A DNA stretch of 64,000 bases from NCBI GenBank assembly GCA_030704615.1, contig CM060734.1:50298042-50362041 (forward strand). Reading direction: 5' to 3'. Below the pieces are notes generated by a model, which was given only the letters and a program-made list of their open reading frames with translations, was not told the origin of the DNA and did no database searches. Of the stretch, positions 49,125 to 61,206 are shown piece by piece. The translations under genes were made by a program, and so were the position numbers. Position 1 is the stretch's first letter. The number at the start of each line of letters is the position of its first letter. The stretch comes from Takakia lepidozioides. Lineage: Eukaryota; Streptophyta; Takakiopsida; Takakiales; Takakiaceae.

Positions 49125-49143
49125 CTGGTCATAGGGGTAGAGA

Positions 49144-49925
49144 ATGTACTCATAAGACATTGTTTGCCATATCCTTGTGGCCATAGACCCCACACCCAAA
49201 TGTGGGCGGAACAAAAGGGAGCAGAAACTACCTTTGTGGCCTGTGACTACCTTGATAAAGACAAATTAGTTCCAGTTTTCTAGATATCCTCTAGAAAGCC
49301 CTTCACACAAGCATCAGCTGGCTGTGTGTGAGCTGTCCAGCAATTAGACCCCAAGAGGGCGAGGGCTTTAGGCTCAGCGTCAAGATTTTGACAGTTGAAG
49401 AACAGAGGTGCAGGGACAATGTTCTTGATCGTCCGGGTGAGAATATCCCGGACAATGTATCAGGCAGTGGATATTTTCTTCATGCTGCCCGCAGATGTGC
49501 AATCACAATCTCCTCTTCCTTTCTGCATCTGTTTATAGTTCAAAGGTAGGCTTCCCTCCCCGAGTTAAAATTTTTAATTTCTCTCCAGTGGACAAAATTT
49601 AGTGACACCCAATGCTTTGCGTTTAGCTGATTGAATCACTTTTTGTATATGCGCATCCCAGTTACAGTTGGAGGAAAACTCAACACCGAGATATGTGTAG
49701 GAAGGGAGTGCATGAATCTCTTCGTCACCCCATGTCCATTTCCATTCCCTCCTCCCTTCCCACGGTTGTTGAATGTCACCACTGTGCATTTACTAACATT
49801 ATTAGCTTCTAGCCTCCACAGGTCAAAGAACCTCTTTGCACAATCAATCAGCTCCTGGAGATTGGATGGGATACCACCTAGGCCTGCGAAATCGTCCACA
49901 AATATAAGAGCAGGATATAGGGAGA
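49144..49925 (-). mobile_element. LINE copy L3, older, 5'-truncated
   Basis: Same family and orientation as L2 but more diverged: the 3' end starts ATGTACTCATAAGACATTG, then the finger region, then VSKCTVVTFNNRG and LQELIDCAKRFFDLW. Internal deletions are present. L2 inserted exactly at its 3' end. Confidence 0.82.
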
Positions 49926-52900
49926 GGCTAAGGCAATGCCCAGCACTTCTTCTACCATCTAGTTTGATGTGCTAGCCTAGTAGATTGCAGAGAGGAGGAG
50001 GAGGAGAAGTCCAGCATCTACAGTCAACTCTGTTAGCTTTCCTTTGTAGTAGGGAGCAAGGGAGCTTCCAGGCTCCAGTTCTCTCATCTTGTTAGTACTA
50101 GCTAAGTCCTGTATTATTCAGCTGTCAAGCTTTTGTACTGCTGCTTGTGAATAGAAGCTTCCTGTCAATATCTCTAGAGTGAGGACAGGTCTAGTTTCCT
50201 AACAGCCACATAGGAGTTCAGGAAACCTAAGTTTCGATTATAAAACTGCAGTAAGAGAGAGGCTCCTCCAGACCTGGTCCCAGTCGTCATCTTCAATGGT
50301 GCCCTTGATGTTGCGCAAGAGCTCAGTCAAGTGACTACTCTTCTTTTTCTCAGCTAATGATGCAGCAACGCCTGCATATATGTGCACTGCTGCATCCCCA
50401 TAGACAAATGCCAATGCCAATGCCAGTTAGGGGGGAAATGCATCAAGTTTTCAACAACAGGCTGGCCTTCACTTAGCTTGGTATCTTAAATTTAGGCTTC
50501 AGTAAGGGGGCAATATGACAACTGAATACTGACAAATTCTCACATGGTATCCTGTCTCATGAGCATCGTACTATGTTTGAGAATATAAGAGGTCCACACA
50601 GAGTTGCCCATGATTTTGGTAAACTTGCTATGAAATTTAATGAGTCTGTTCTTCAAAAGAAACCTCTAAGAATATATGACGAATTTTGGGATCATGGTCA
50701 TAATGTCCCTAGAGGGATGATTGTACAGATCCTTCACTGCCACAATTGAACAACAGTGTCAATCAATTTTCAGTTTTGGTACCCCAGTACAGAGCATCAA
50801 GCAAAAGATTGATAGCATACCAGGAAGGCTGAAGTCATAGATGATCTGAAAGGCCAGATCAAAGTTCTTCTCCACTAATGCCTCCCCAACTTCACATCTA
50901 CGTCTGCAAAAACAGATTAGAGAGATGAACCTCAGCTTGCAGCAGTTTTAGTGGTTCTCCATCTTGTTCATTAACCTAGGGGGCTGTTAACTTACGTCCA
51001 TGCCCTACAATGGACTCCTCCTGAATCAAGTGGTTTGACAGTAACATATACTGCTCACCCTGTTCCCCATGACATTCTGATACCTTCATTTGATGGGCAA
51101 ACAACAGTGGAAGTTTTATATTTTACATAGTGAGGAGAGAATCTTCTGAAGGAAAATTCTATACTTCCACATCTTCAAATACGAGAATGCAATAAGAGGC
51201 TGGCATCCAAACAGGCTCGGCAACGACAGAGCCTGGTTCATGCTCAACCACCCACAAAAAAAGACGAGAAGAAAACAACATCAAGAGACAAACATACTTG
51301 GTAGTGTCCACATCGTTAGGATTCCCGAACAGAGAATGCTTCCATTGGGGCCCTTCGCTGTCACCAAATGTGCGGACTACATCTATCTGCACGACCATAT
51401 CTCCACCAATATCAGATTGAGCCTTTGAGAGGTGGAAGGCAAGCAATCAACAAAAAGCTGGCATGCTTCCACCGTGTATGAGGTGAACTCACCTGTATGG
51501 AGATTCGGGCAGTGAATTTGATGAGTTCCTCTTCAGTAAGCTTCTGGGAGGGTAGCTTTCCACGAGCAGCCTTGGTGACACCTTTGGGCTGCTCTCCTGC
51601 TTGCTGGCGTGCTAATAAACCTTCATCAAAGTGCACCTGCCATGGACATCTGATTCCTTTCAAGTTCTCTTCTGTCGTGAATTGTACTCATGAGATTTCT
51701 TGTTTTAGCCTTGTGGCCCTATAACCAGCAGTTCAAGGGAACAGAGCTCTCAATTGAAAGCAGGGGGAGACTAAGAGGAAGGAAAATTATTACACCCCAC
51801 GGGAAGTCTGAGAGCCTGTCAGACGAAGGAGAACTACAAGAGAAAGAAAGAGACTCCTGGCTGCCCTTTTCTCAGAAGGTAGTTAGCTTGACCACCCCCA
51901 CTGGTTATGCTGCACTTTAAGTTTCTTCTGTCTCCTTTTCCTTTTCCTTGCAACAGAAAAAAGGGGAAAACGAGAAAAAGAGATCAATTTTCAGGAGGAT
52001 AGTGACAGGAAAATCAGTGTGTCAGAAGGTCAGCTTTTACACCAATGTGCCACATTAACTCAGTGAAATGATCAAATTCACAGCCTAGTTCACTACAAAA
52101 AAAATTCTACAATCCTGTCAAAATTATATGTGATAGACAAAAATAAAGCAAACCTTTGCCCGTTCCAAGTGGCGTAGGGCTTGGTCCTGATTAGGGGAAT
52201 TCAAGAAGAGCTGAATGCAGCACAGCCCTGCTGCCACATAGTCTTTCTTCTACATTCAACAACCAATCACACTTCATATTGAGCGTTGTGCAGGCATCCC
52301 ATTCATTGACAACTCCATCACTACACGAGCGGTCGTGGATCTAGATTTTTGTGAGGTTAAGAAAAGATTCAACCTGGGAGGTGAACCTACTTTGATCAAA
52401 GCATTGTACTTGTGAACAGAATGGTTGCACAAAGAAGATTGAGAGGGAATTTATTCTTCCTTACCCCATTAATATTATTTTGTTACATCTGCCTTTCAAA
52501 AATATAAAATGTCATGTAGCAGATCCAAGCATGTTAAGACCAAATGTGCTGACCTGGAACCTGTACAGATGGTTAAAATGTCGATGTGTCTCAAAGTAAG
52601 TGCAGATCCGTGTGAGTCCAGCGGCTGTATGTTGGGCTACAGACTCCTGGTTACCTGAGCCAATGCTCCGAGCAGCTATGACACGTTCAAGGACAGCCAC
52701 AACCCCATATGCAACACAAAGGTCACAGAGCTCATCCAATGAGCCATAATCCATGGCTAGAGGGTCTGGTCTTTGTGGAGAGGTCACTGCTGCCTGGGTC
52801 AGGGAGGGAGATGGAGCCGGGGGGGGGTGGGACACTGTCAGATGGGAAGAAAAGAGAGCAAGTGTCGCTGTAGTGGCCATGTCGGAACATGAAGAGTAGA

Positions 52901-54769
52901 AGGTCCGGGCGTGCATACTGACACCCCATCCACAAACACACACAATTAGTTGCTTCCTCATCACTCTATCTGTAAGCAGTGTGACTGTCAAGCCAGGTTT
53001 GCTGCAGAACCTCAGGAGCACGGAATTTTCATGAACTTACAGATGAATCATTGCCAATTACTTACCTCTTGTAGATAATAAACGCATTCTTCATAGCGTA
53101 TGTCATCGAGATTACTACGAGAAGTGAAATCTCCATCCATGTGGGCAGTGAAGGCTTGATGGCTGTCTGCTGAATCTTCCGATGATCGGCGTGACCTCTC
53201 CTGCTTTGTGAAGGAGGGCATGTATAGGACATTCAAATAAGAGTCTGCTGAGAGAGAATCATCCGAGGAGGATGATACACTCTTTGCCATATGCACATAC
53301 CTGCAGCACAAACAGACAGTAATGGCCAGCTCTCATTCTGCATGAAAAACTGCCTTGTTCTTATTTACGACTCTAGAATATCCACAGGGTGAGACAAATC
53401 ATAGCATGGGGAGTGGAACACATACAAGGAGCGTGCAGCACACACATCTGCTGGGGGGCCTCCTTCCATGGTCTGAATTATCTGCCGTACAACTGGCGCT
53501 GGATCCCCATCGTGTAATCTGAGTGTTTGCCTGCAAGCAAAGCTGTAGATAAGGATAGCAAATTGATGGACGACGTGAGACTTGATAGAATCAACTATAC
53601 TCTTAAGATATTGAAAAGGATGGATACAAGAACTGTATGGTCCAGAGGATGTACAAAGCACTTAATTGAACTTCACTCTAGCCTGAGCATAGTGCTCTAT
53701 GCGAAGTAGTGCGTGGCCCCATGCTTCCCAGACCGGAAAAGCATCAATCTGCAGCCCAGTCAAAGGAAGTCATTCTCAAAGCAGCTTTATCTAAAAATAT
53801 ATTAGAATGTGTTGGCAAGGGGCGCTGGGTGAAAGACAGACCACCCTTCTAAGGGTACACCAGAAGCACCCAAACACTGCCACATGGGTGCATTTCCTTA
53901 GAGAGATTGTAGGTGGTCAAAGAAGCACTGGACTTTATGTAAAAGGTAAACTGGACCAGCATACCAAAAACCATAAAGACTTAGGTGATGATCTGCGCAA
54001 ATGACCCATTTAATTGAGGCTTTGACTAACTCATACATGCATATAAATATACCAAGGAAGGTAAGAACTTTCCTACCTTGCATTTAGTGCATGTATAGAC
54101 ACCCATACTGTAACGTTCGTTAAAAATGAGTCGATCTCGGAGCAGGGCTGCGGAGCCCTTGTCAACCATGTCATCAAGAGATGCTGTCACCCCGGACCCC
54201 AACAAACTCTGGAGAAGCTCCATACGGTTCAGCCAGATATCGGCTTGAGCTAAAACTTCAGGAAGACTTGTATTGCAAAGTTGGCTTTCTGCTTCAGCAG
54301 GACTTCCTGAACTTGCAGGGGAGGTTGCTGGTGTGGCTGCGTGCTCTTTACCTTCACTGCTTTCACCCTCACCCACTGCAGAGCTGTTCGATGATTTTTC
54401 TGAACCCCCTAAAATCTTCTTTAATTGTGCTCTTCCATGCAAAAGAGCCTGTCAAACAAGAGGATGGACACATTACTTTGTTTCTACCAGTCTGCTATTT
54501 CACTTGCAGGTCCTCTCGTCTCAAACTCCCCTCTTGGTACCATAGACCTTCTGAGCCTCCCAACAGACTTGGGGACGAATGAACCAGCTCAGATCCAAAT
54601 GACAACTCTACAAGACACTTTCCTTATCATCCAAGACAACCATCATTATACCTTCCTGCCTGTGTGTGGAATTCTCCACGCACCTCCCAAGGCTTTGGAT
54701 AATCTCGGCACAGTCCTGCATCCTATGAGATCCTGGAACTCCACTGGAATCTTAGTAGAGATTCCCCAC

Positions 54770-55088
54770 CTCAGCAGAGGTACCTGCATGAGGCACTTGG
54801 CCTTTGTGCTATGTCTGAGAGTTGAGTTATTCTTTGGTTGTGTTGTTGTATTTGTGTCTGTTGGGCTCTCTAGAGTTCCTGTGGATGTAATTAAGCTCTT
54901 TTTTGTCTCTTTGGATGTTTGGCAGCCTACCTGCACGAGGCATTCACCCTTAGACAATCACTCGAACAATAGTTATTTTCTCTGACTCTGGTTTTCCTAT
55001 TTTCTCTCATGTTCTTCCTTCCATTTTGTCCCATAAGCTCTATGAGCTTTCCGCGGACGTTATAAAGCACCATTTCATTTCATTTCTC
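54770..55088 (+). repeat. Dispersed repeat R, copy 2
   Basis: Shares CCTACCTGCACGAGGCATTC, TTCCATTTTGTCCCATAAGC and the end GCGGACGTTATAAAG, followed by ATTTC units. It lies in the intron between exons 55628 and 54448. Confidence 0.75.
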
Positions 55089-55234
55089 TTTCATGAGGCA
55101 TCATTATGCAGTGACTGACTGACTCCTTCGGAACTATAGTTTTGGGTGTGAAAATCTTTGGCTTCCAGTGGACTAATACGTTTACTTCTTCCAGCTTGGA
55201 GAATCTCTTGGTGTTGATAGTTATTGGGCAGCTT

Positions 55235-55510
55235 GTTGAGAGCCCCACTTTCTTGTATCCTGCTTTCTCTCAGCCCCACTGTCTATTCCGCGGAACTCAA
55301 TCTCTCTTTGAAGTCGTCCACTATGAGGATCAGAAATGCTTGGCAGCTTACCTGCACGAGGCCTTCACCCTTAGACAATCCTCGAGCAGTAGTTTTTTGG
55401 CTCTGGTGTTGTTCCTCTCTCATTTGTTTTCCATTTTGTCCCATAAGCTCTTTGAGCTTTCTGCGGACGTTATAAAGTACCATTTCATTGCATTTCATTT
55501 CTCTGGCTCT
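55235..55510 (+). repeat. Dispersed repeat R, copy 3
   Basis: The longest copy: CTGTCTATTCCGCGGAA head, CAGAAATGCTTGGCAGCTTA, TTTGAGCTTTCTGCGGACGT and an ATTTC-type tail. The simple-repeat tail and sharp 3' end suggest a non-LTR or SINE-like element rather than a MITE. Confidence 0.75.
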
Positions 55511-56360
55511 GCTGCTTGCACAAGACCTTTAACTAAATAAGCATCTATCTAGAAAACAGATGTGGAACCTCACATGTTACAATTGCCTCCAGCACTGGAA
55601 GCTCAAATGAATGGACATCAGGCTCACCTGTACAAATGTCTCAATTGCATGGAAGGCTCGTTCAATACTTTCCGAAGAAGCATTGAGGGGTAGCTGCCGG
55701 GAAGAGAGCACATGTTTTATTTGAGTGATGCACACGTCCACTGCTGCATTGGCAGCCACTGCTTCTTCAGAACACAACTCCAGGAGAGCCTGCAAAAATA
55801 CCCACAACCGTACAATTATTTCAGAATAGAAATCACACTCTCCTGCCTGCATTCATAGATAGGCTCCTTCACCACATAAAGTGTTATTTAAGTACTCACT
55901 ATGGTTAAACAGTGCAAAGAGAAAAAACTAGAAATGCAACATATCGTGCAACAAAGGCTTGCACAGCTGGGGAGCACAAAGTGCGTTCCGTCTATTGGAA
56001 GAAGTATCTGCACCCTCATGTATGATTTGGGATGCCACAACTGTACTAATTGGCTGATTCCACAAGATTGCTTGTTAGAAGCCTTGCCTCTATTCATGTC
56101 TCAATCTATCCAGCTTGAGATCATTGAGACATGTTGCTCAAGTAGCAGGGAGGCATTTGTAGAGGGTTGGGATTAAGGCTGGCAAATTCCTAGAAAAATG
56201 GTCTCATCAGAAATGCTTGCTCTCCCATGTAGATAATGCAATATTTTACAAGAAGCTAATTGAAGTAAAATGACAAAAGACATGGAGTACAATACACTCA
56301 TACTTACTGTCCAAATAATATGCAATTTGACATCTCAAAATATTCTGCACCTTAAATAGA

Positions 56361-59300
56361 TTGTACTCATAAGCCGTTGTTTGCCGTAGCCTTGTGGCCA
56401 TTGACCCCGCGCCCAGTTTGAGCGGGAACAAAAGGGACAGAACCTACCTCTGTCAGGGGCTGACGTTGGTAGTAAGACTTACCTCCATATAAAGAATTAA
56501 TCCGGGTTTTCCAGATATCCTCTAGAAATCCCTTCACACAGGCATCAATCTGCTGTGTGTGATTTGCCCAAAAACTAGGCCTCAGGAGGGCCTGGGCTTT
56601 TGGCTCAGCCTCGAGACTTTCAAAGTTGGTAAACAGGGGTACAGGCACAATTCCCTTAATAGATTTGAAGAGAGCGTCTCTTTGGTGAGAGAACCCCGGA
56701 CAGTGTATCAGAAAATGAATACTGTCTTCAGATTGCCCACACAACGGGCAATTGCACTCTCCCTTTCCTCTCTGCTTCTGTTTGCTGTTCAAAGGTAGGC
56801 TTCCTGCCCTGAGTTTAAATTTCAGTCTAGTGCCGAGAGTGGGTAGACCCTTGAGGTCATCCAAGATGTCCTCCCCCATGTCACAGACTGGAAACAAGTT
56901 CAGGGAAGTTTTCTGCCTAACTCATTTTCATCAGACAATCTCATGGCAACAGACATGGCTGAGGACACTACAGCCTCTAAGTCAGATTTATCCAGCAGGG
57001 TCAAGACTTGCGGATCCAGGTCCAGGTCCTTGAGGATCTCTTCTACTCTCTTCTGCCAGGACTTAGCCTGTTTGACAGGGCGGCCCTGTTTCCAAGATAT
57101 AGAGTCGATTAACTTAGGATATCTGGTGTTGGGCATATGTTGCAGCTGACCCCACCATCTGACCTTGAATTCATCTCGTCGGGAGCTTAAGGACGGAATG
57201 CCAAACTCACCCCGAACAGCCACATTGGCTGTTTTGGAGCATGCTGACATACACTCCTTAAGCACCCCCACTTGAATGATTCTAGAGACTTAGCCTGGTT
57301 GGAGTTATCAACCCATATAGCAGATCCGTACTCCAAGGCAGGTCTAATAACGCGACAAAGCATGGTTTTCTTAACCTCAGAGTTGACCCCTCTGCAGTGG
57401 AAAAATTTAGTGAGCCCCAGAGCTTTGCCCTTGCCAGTTTGAACAACTTTCCGGATATGTGCATCCCAATTACAATTGGAGGAGAACTCAACGCCCAGGT
57501 AAGTGTAGGAAGGGAGGACCGGGATCTCTTGGCTACCCCACTGCCACTTAAGATCACTTCCTCCCTCTCCTCTGTCGTTGAATGCTACCACTGCACATTT
57601 GCTGACATTAGCCTCTAGCCCCCAAAGATCAAAGTATCTCTTCGCGCAATCAATCAACTCCTGGAGATTGGTTGGAGTCTCCCCTATGCCTGCGAAGTCA
57701 TCCGCAAACATAAGGGCTGGTATGGTGGTATCACCCACCCTTAACCCAAATCCCTCACTTTCCACATCCTCGAGGAGTTGATTGATGAAAACATTGAAGA
57801 GCAGAGGGGAGAGAGTACATCCTTGAGCTACACCTTGGTCTATGTCAAAGAAGTTGGACTTCTGTCCGTTAACAGTGACACAGCTTTTGGTGTGAGCATA
57901 CAAGTTGTGGACAACTCTCCACATCTTTCCCTTGATCCCACAAGACCAGAGGCGGAACCATAGGCCATCTCTCCACACTGTGTCATAAGCCTTTTTGACA
58001 TCCAGGAAAAAGACATAAGTGGGTTTCCCTTCTTTTTTCCTTCCCTGGATAATCTGGCTTAGAGTGAAGATATGATCCACACAGCCCCTGTTTCCCGAAA
58101 GCCAGCTTGGCCTTCGTGGAAACAACCTCTAGACTCCAGATCAACCTCGAGACGAGTACTTATAACTCTGCAGAATGTCTTGCCAACAGCATTGAGGAGC
58201 GTGATGCCACGGTAGTTCCCCGGTTCTTCTCTGTCACCCTTCTTGTATAGATTGACAATGACCCCCTGTCGCCAGCGAAAGGGGATCATTTCAGTCTTCC
58301 AGATAAGGTTAAAGAGGAGAACTAGGGCCTCTATCATGGGATCGCCACCGTGCTTGATAAGCTCGTTGACAATACCATCAGGTCCACCAGCTTTATATCC
58401 ATTTAAATGTTCAATTGCTTCCACAATCTCAGAAGAACTAATGGGAGCATTATAAGCCATTGAAATATACTCCAGTTCATCAGGGCTGTTTTGAATCATA
58501 GGAACAGTTTTTCCAACTGTGTCCCTCCATTCAGCAGAAGACCCCTCACTGTTAGACCTAGAAGTTCTGCCAAGGATACTGTAGTGAGTTTCAAAGGTTT
58601 TGACAATGTCAACCGATGAAGTCACCACTGCACCTTTAGTAGTCTTCAGCGCTTGTACTTGCTGACCGTTTTTCGGCTTGTACAAACGTTGAAGGGCCAA
58701 CCAGAATTTCTTGTCATTACCACCATGGTGGTTTGAGTTTATTTCACTGTATAACTTGTCCCAGTATAATTTCTTCTGAGACCTAACAAGCTGATTGATA
58801 TCTTTACGGAGCTGGTAGTACCTCGCCCACAATTCTCTGTTGGTTTCCAATTGCAGCACTCTTTATAGAGGGCTCGTCTCTCAGCTATCTTGAGTTTAAT
58901 CTCATTAGTCCACCAATTAACTGCTCTACCGCAGACAATTAGTTTCCTCCCAATGATCTTGTCAGCCACGGAGGAACGAAACTCTCCCAAGAGTCCACTG
59001 CTCTTTCGACTTCATTTCTTGCGTTAACAGAGCGTGACTGAAGTTCTTGGAGCGATTGGACAAAATGAGGGAGAGCCTCTTGCAAGGCCTGGACGTACTC
59101 AGCCTTGACCTCCTCATTGTGGAATTTTTCTATGCGCCACTTCCGAATCGAACGTTTCACAGATCTCTTGGTGGTGGGAAAACACCTTTTGATCTCAGTC
59201 CAAACCAGGAAGTGGTCAGAGGTACCAATATCAGTTCTGTCGATCAACACATTGGCACACTGGGGGAACAAAATTTTGTCCATTATGATATAGTCCACAA

Positions 59301-61206
59301 TGGAACGTTCCCCAGTTTGGGGTTTCTCACGAGTCCACTGCACTTGGTCACCTCTTGTCCTGTTATTCAAGGTCAAAAGCTGAAGCTCTTCTAGACAGTT
59401 AATTAACCGTCTGCCATTAGAATTCAGCTCGTCCTCACCAAAAGGTCCAATGATATCGTCCTGATGGATCCCTTTGCCCACCCGGGCATTGAAGTCCCCC
59501 AATAGTACCACCTGACCTTTGGCAAGGAACGAAGCACAGTCCAGCTTTACATCTTCGAAGGCCTTGTCTGCGTCAGCACTAAGGGTCCCCTCTGTGGGCA
59601 TATAAACACAACCAACAAAGAGGTCCTTTGTACTCATGCCGCCCTTCAAATTCAGTTTTAGCCAGATACTATGCTCGTACCTCAAACCCTTGTTGATAAT
59701 TTCACAATTGTCAAACAAGAAATCACGGACAAAGAATCCGACCCCTTTTTGACCACGTTTGGCAGAGGCTGCCTTGAGAGTACACATCTTACCTGCCCAT
59801 TTATAACCAATGACATCTCCAACCAGTTTATCCGACGTTTCCCATGTTTCTTGCCCAGCACAGATATGAATATCATTAGTCCGAAGAACTTGTCCCACTT
59901 CAAGTTGTTTCCTTTGGTTGGTCAACCCTGAGAAGTTGAAAGTGGCCAGCCGCAAGCCAGCCCTTTGCGTGTGAATTGTTTGTCGTCTAGGTAGCTTCTG
60001 ATTGCTCCTGGACGGCCAACCGTTCTGCAAAGGGGGGACAGTTACCCCATGTGTAGATTTTGCTCGTCTTGTGTAAACTTTGAGAATTGGTAAACCATTC
60101 AGGGTACCAAATCTTTCAGTTACACGACACACAGGCTCCGCACACATAGGGGCAGATTGTCCGTCAGACTGCTTGGGGACAATTACCCCGTGTATAGATT
60201 TTGCTCGTCTTGTGTAGATTTTGAGGATTGGTAAACCATTTAGAGTACCAAATCCTTCAGTTACACGACGTTCAGGCTCTGCACACTTAGGGACAGATTG
60301 TCCATCTGACGGCTTGGGGACAATTACCCCGTGTATAGAATTTGTTCGTCTTGTGTAAACCTTGAGGATTGGTAAACCATTCAGAGTACCAAATCCTTCA
60401 GATTCAGGACGTTCAGGTTCCGTACACTTAGGGGCATCTTGTCCTTCTGGCTGTTTGGATTCAACCTCATCCAGAGCATCAAACCGATTAGAAACTCTCA
60501 AGTTGAAGTTGTTGCCCTTGGTTGTCTTCCTAGAGCGCCCCATTGAATCACCAATGTCTAAGACCGCTCTCCAGCCAGTCAAGGGACGAACTTCTTTGAG
60601 ATTGAATTGATGCGGGACTCTATTAGAAGCACTTTTGGTCATTGCAACCTTCAACGTACCCCTGTTATCAAGTCTCGAGATGGTACCATTAGCCATGAAA
60701 TCCAAGCCTAAGCTAGAGCATGTAGTTTTAAAGGACACATCGTCTATCCTGGGATTCACCCCAAAAACTACACATGAAGCCCTAGATTTGGCATAAGTAA
60801 CCAATTCCCAGGGATCACCCTGAGGAGTGTTGATGTTGATAGGAGCTAAATTTTTTAAGCACAGGAACCAACCCGAGCCCAAGTGCCGAGTATGCTAGAC
60901 AGAGCATACGACTGCCCAATTTGGGCGGAGGGGCTGCCCCCAAGCGGTAGGAGTCCACTTGTTACCATTCAGAGATCACACTCCAGGGAGTTGCAGGGAA
61001 TGGCCCGTGTAGGCATATTCTAAAGAGGGAAAGGCCCCAAGCTTTCCAACTAAATCCAATGCACTACCTTACCTCAAGCAAAGCGCTTCAGGTCGAAACA
61101 AACAAGGACACGAGGTCACAAGGCCGGCATTTAGTCACAGAGACATTAATGTACTCCCGTTTCAAGTCCACCCAATGTCAATAGGCTTCCTAGAGGACAG
61201 GGTGAT
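56361..61206 (-). mobile_element. Full-length LINE (non-LTR retrotransposon), 4.85 kb, frameshifted
   Basis: It is flanked by a 15-bp target-site duplication (TCTATTTAAGGTGCA on the minus strand; 56346-56360 and 61207-61221). Minus-strand order: a ~300-bp leader; a long frame (60882-58939) with a three-times-repeated 47-residue unit and then an AP-type endonuclease (QETWE, GDFNARVG, SIVDYI, SDHFLVW); reverse transcriptase (PGNYRGITLL, AQGCTLSPLLFNVF, FADD at about 57.7 kb); a thumb/connection region; and a C-terminal CPLCG-x(9)-H-x(4)-C finger. The 3' end is TTATGAGTACAAT with no poly(A). At least five frameshifts break the second half, so it is inactive. It encodes target-primed reverse transcription machinery. 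It and L2 are nearly identical, so the family was recently active. Confidence 0.93.
60040..60462 (-). repeat. Three 141-bp in-frame repeats inside the LINE ORF
   Basis: GTLNGLPILKVYTRR..SIHGV recurs three times with an exact period of 47 codons. The nucleotide copies are similar but distinct, and the frame is kept across all three. Confidence 0.88.

Noticed and set aside
53661-53671. Apparent TAA stop at the end of the ZFYVE26-like exon at 53672
   Set aside because: A GT donor five bases earlier (AA|GTTCAA) gives the correct phase to the next exon and removes the stop.
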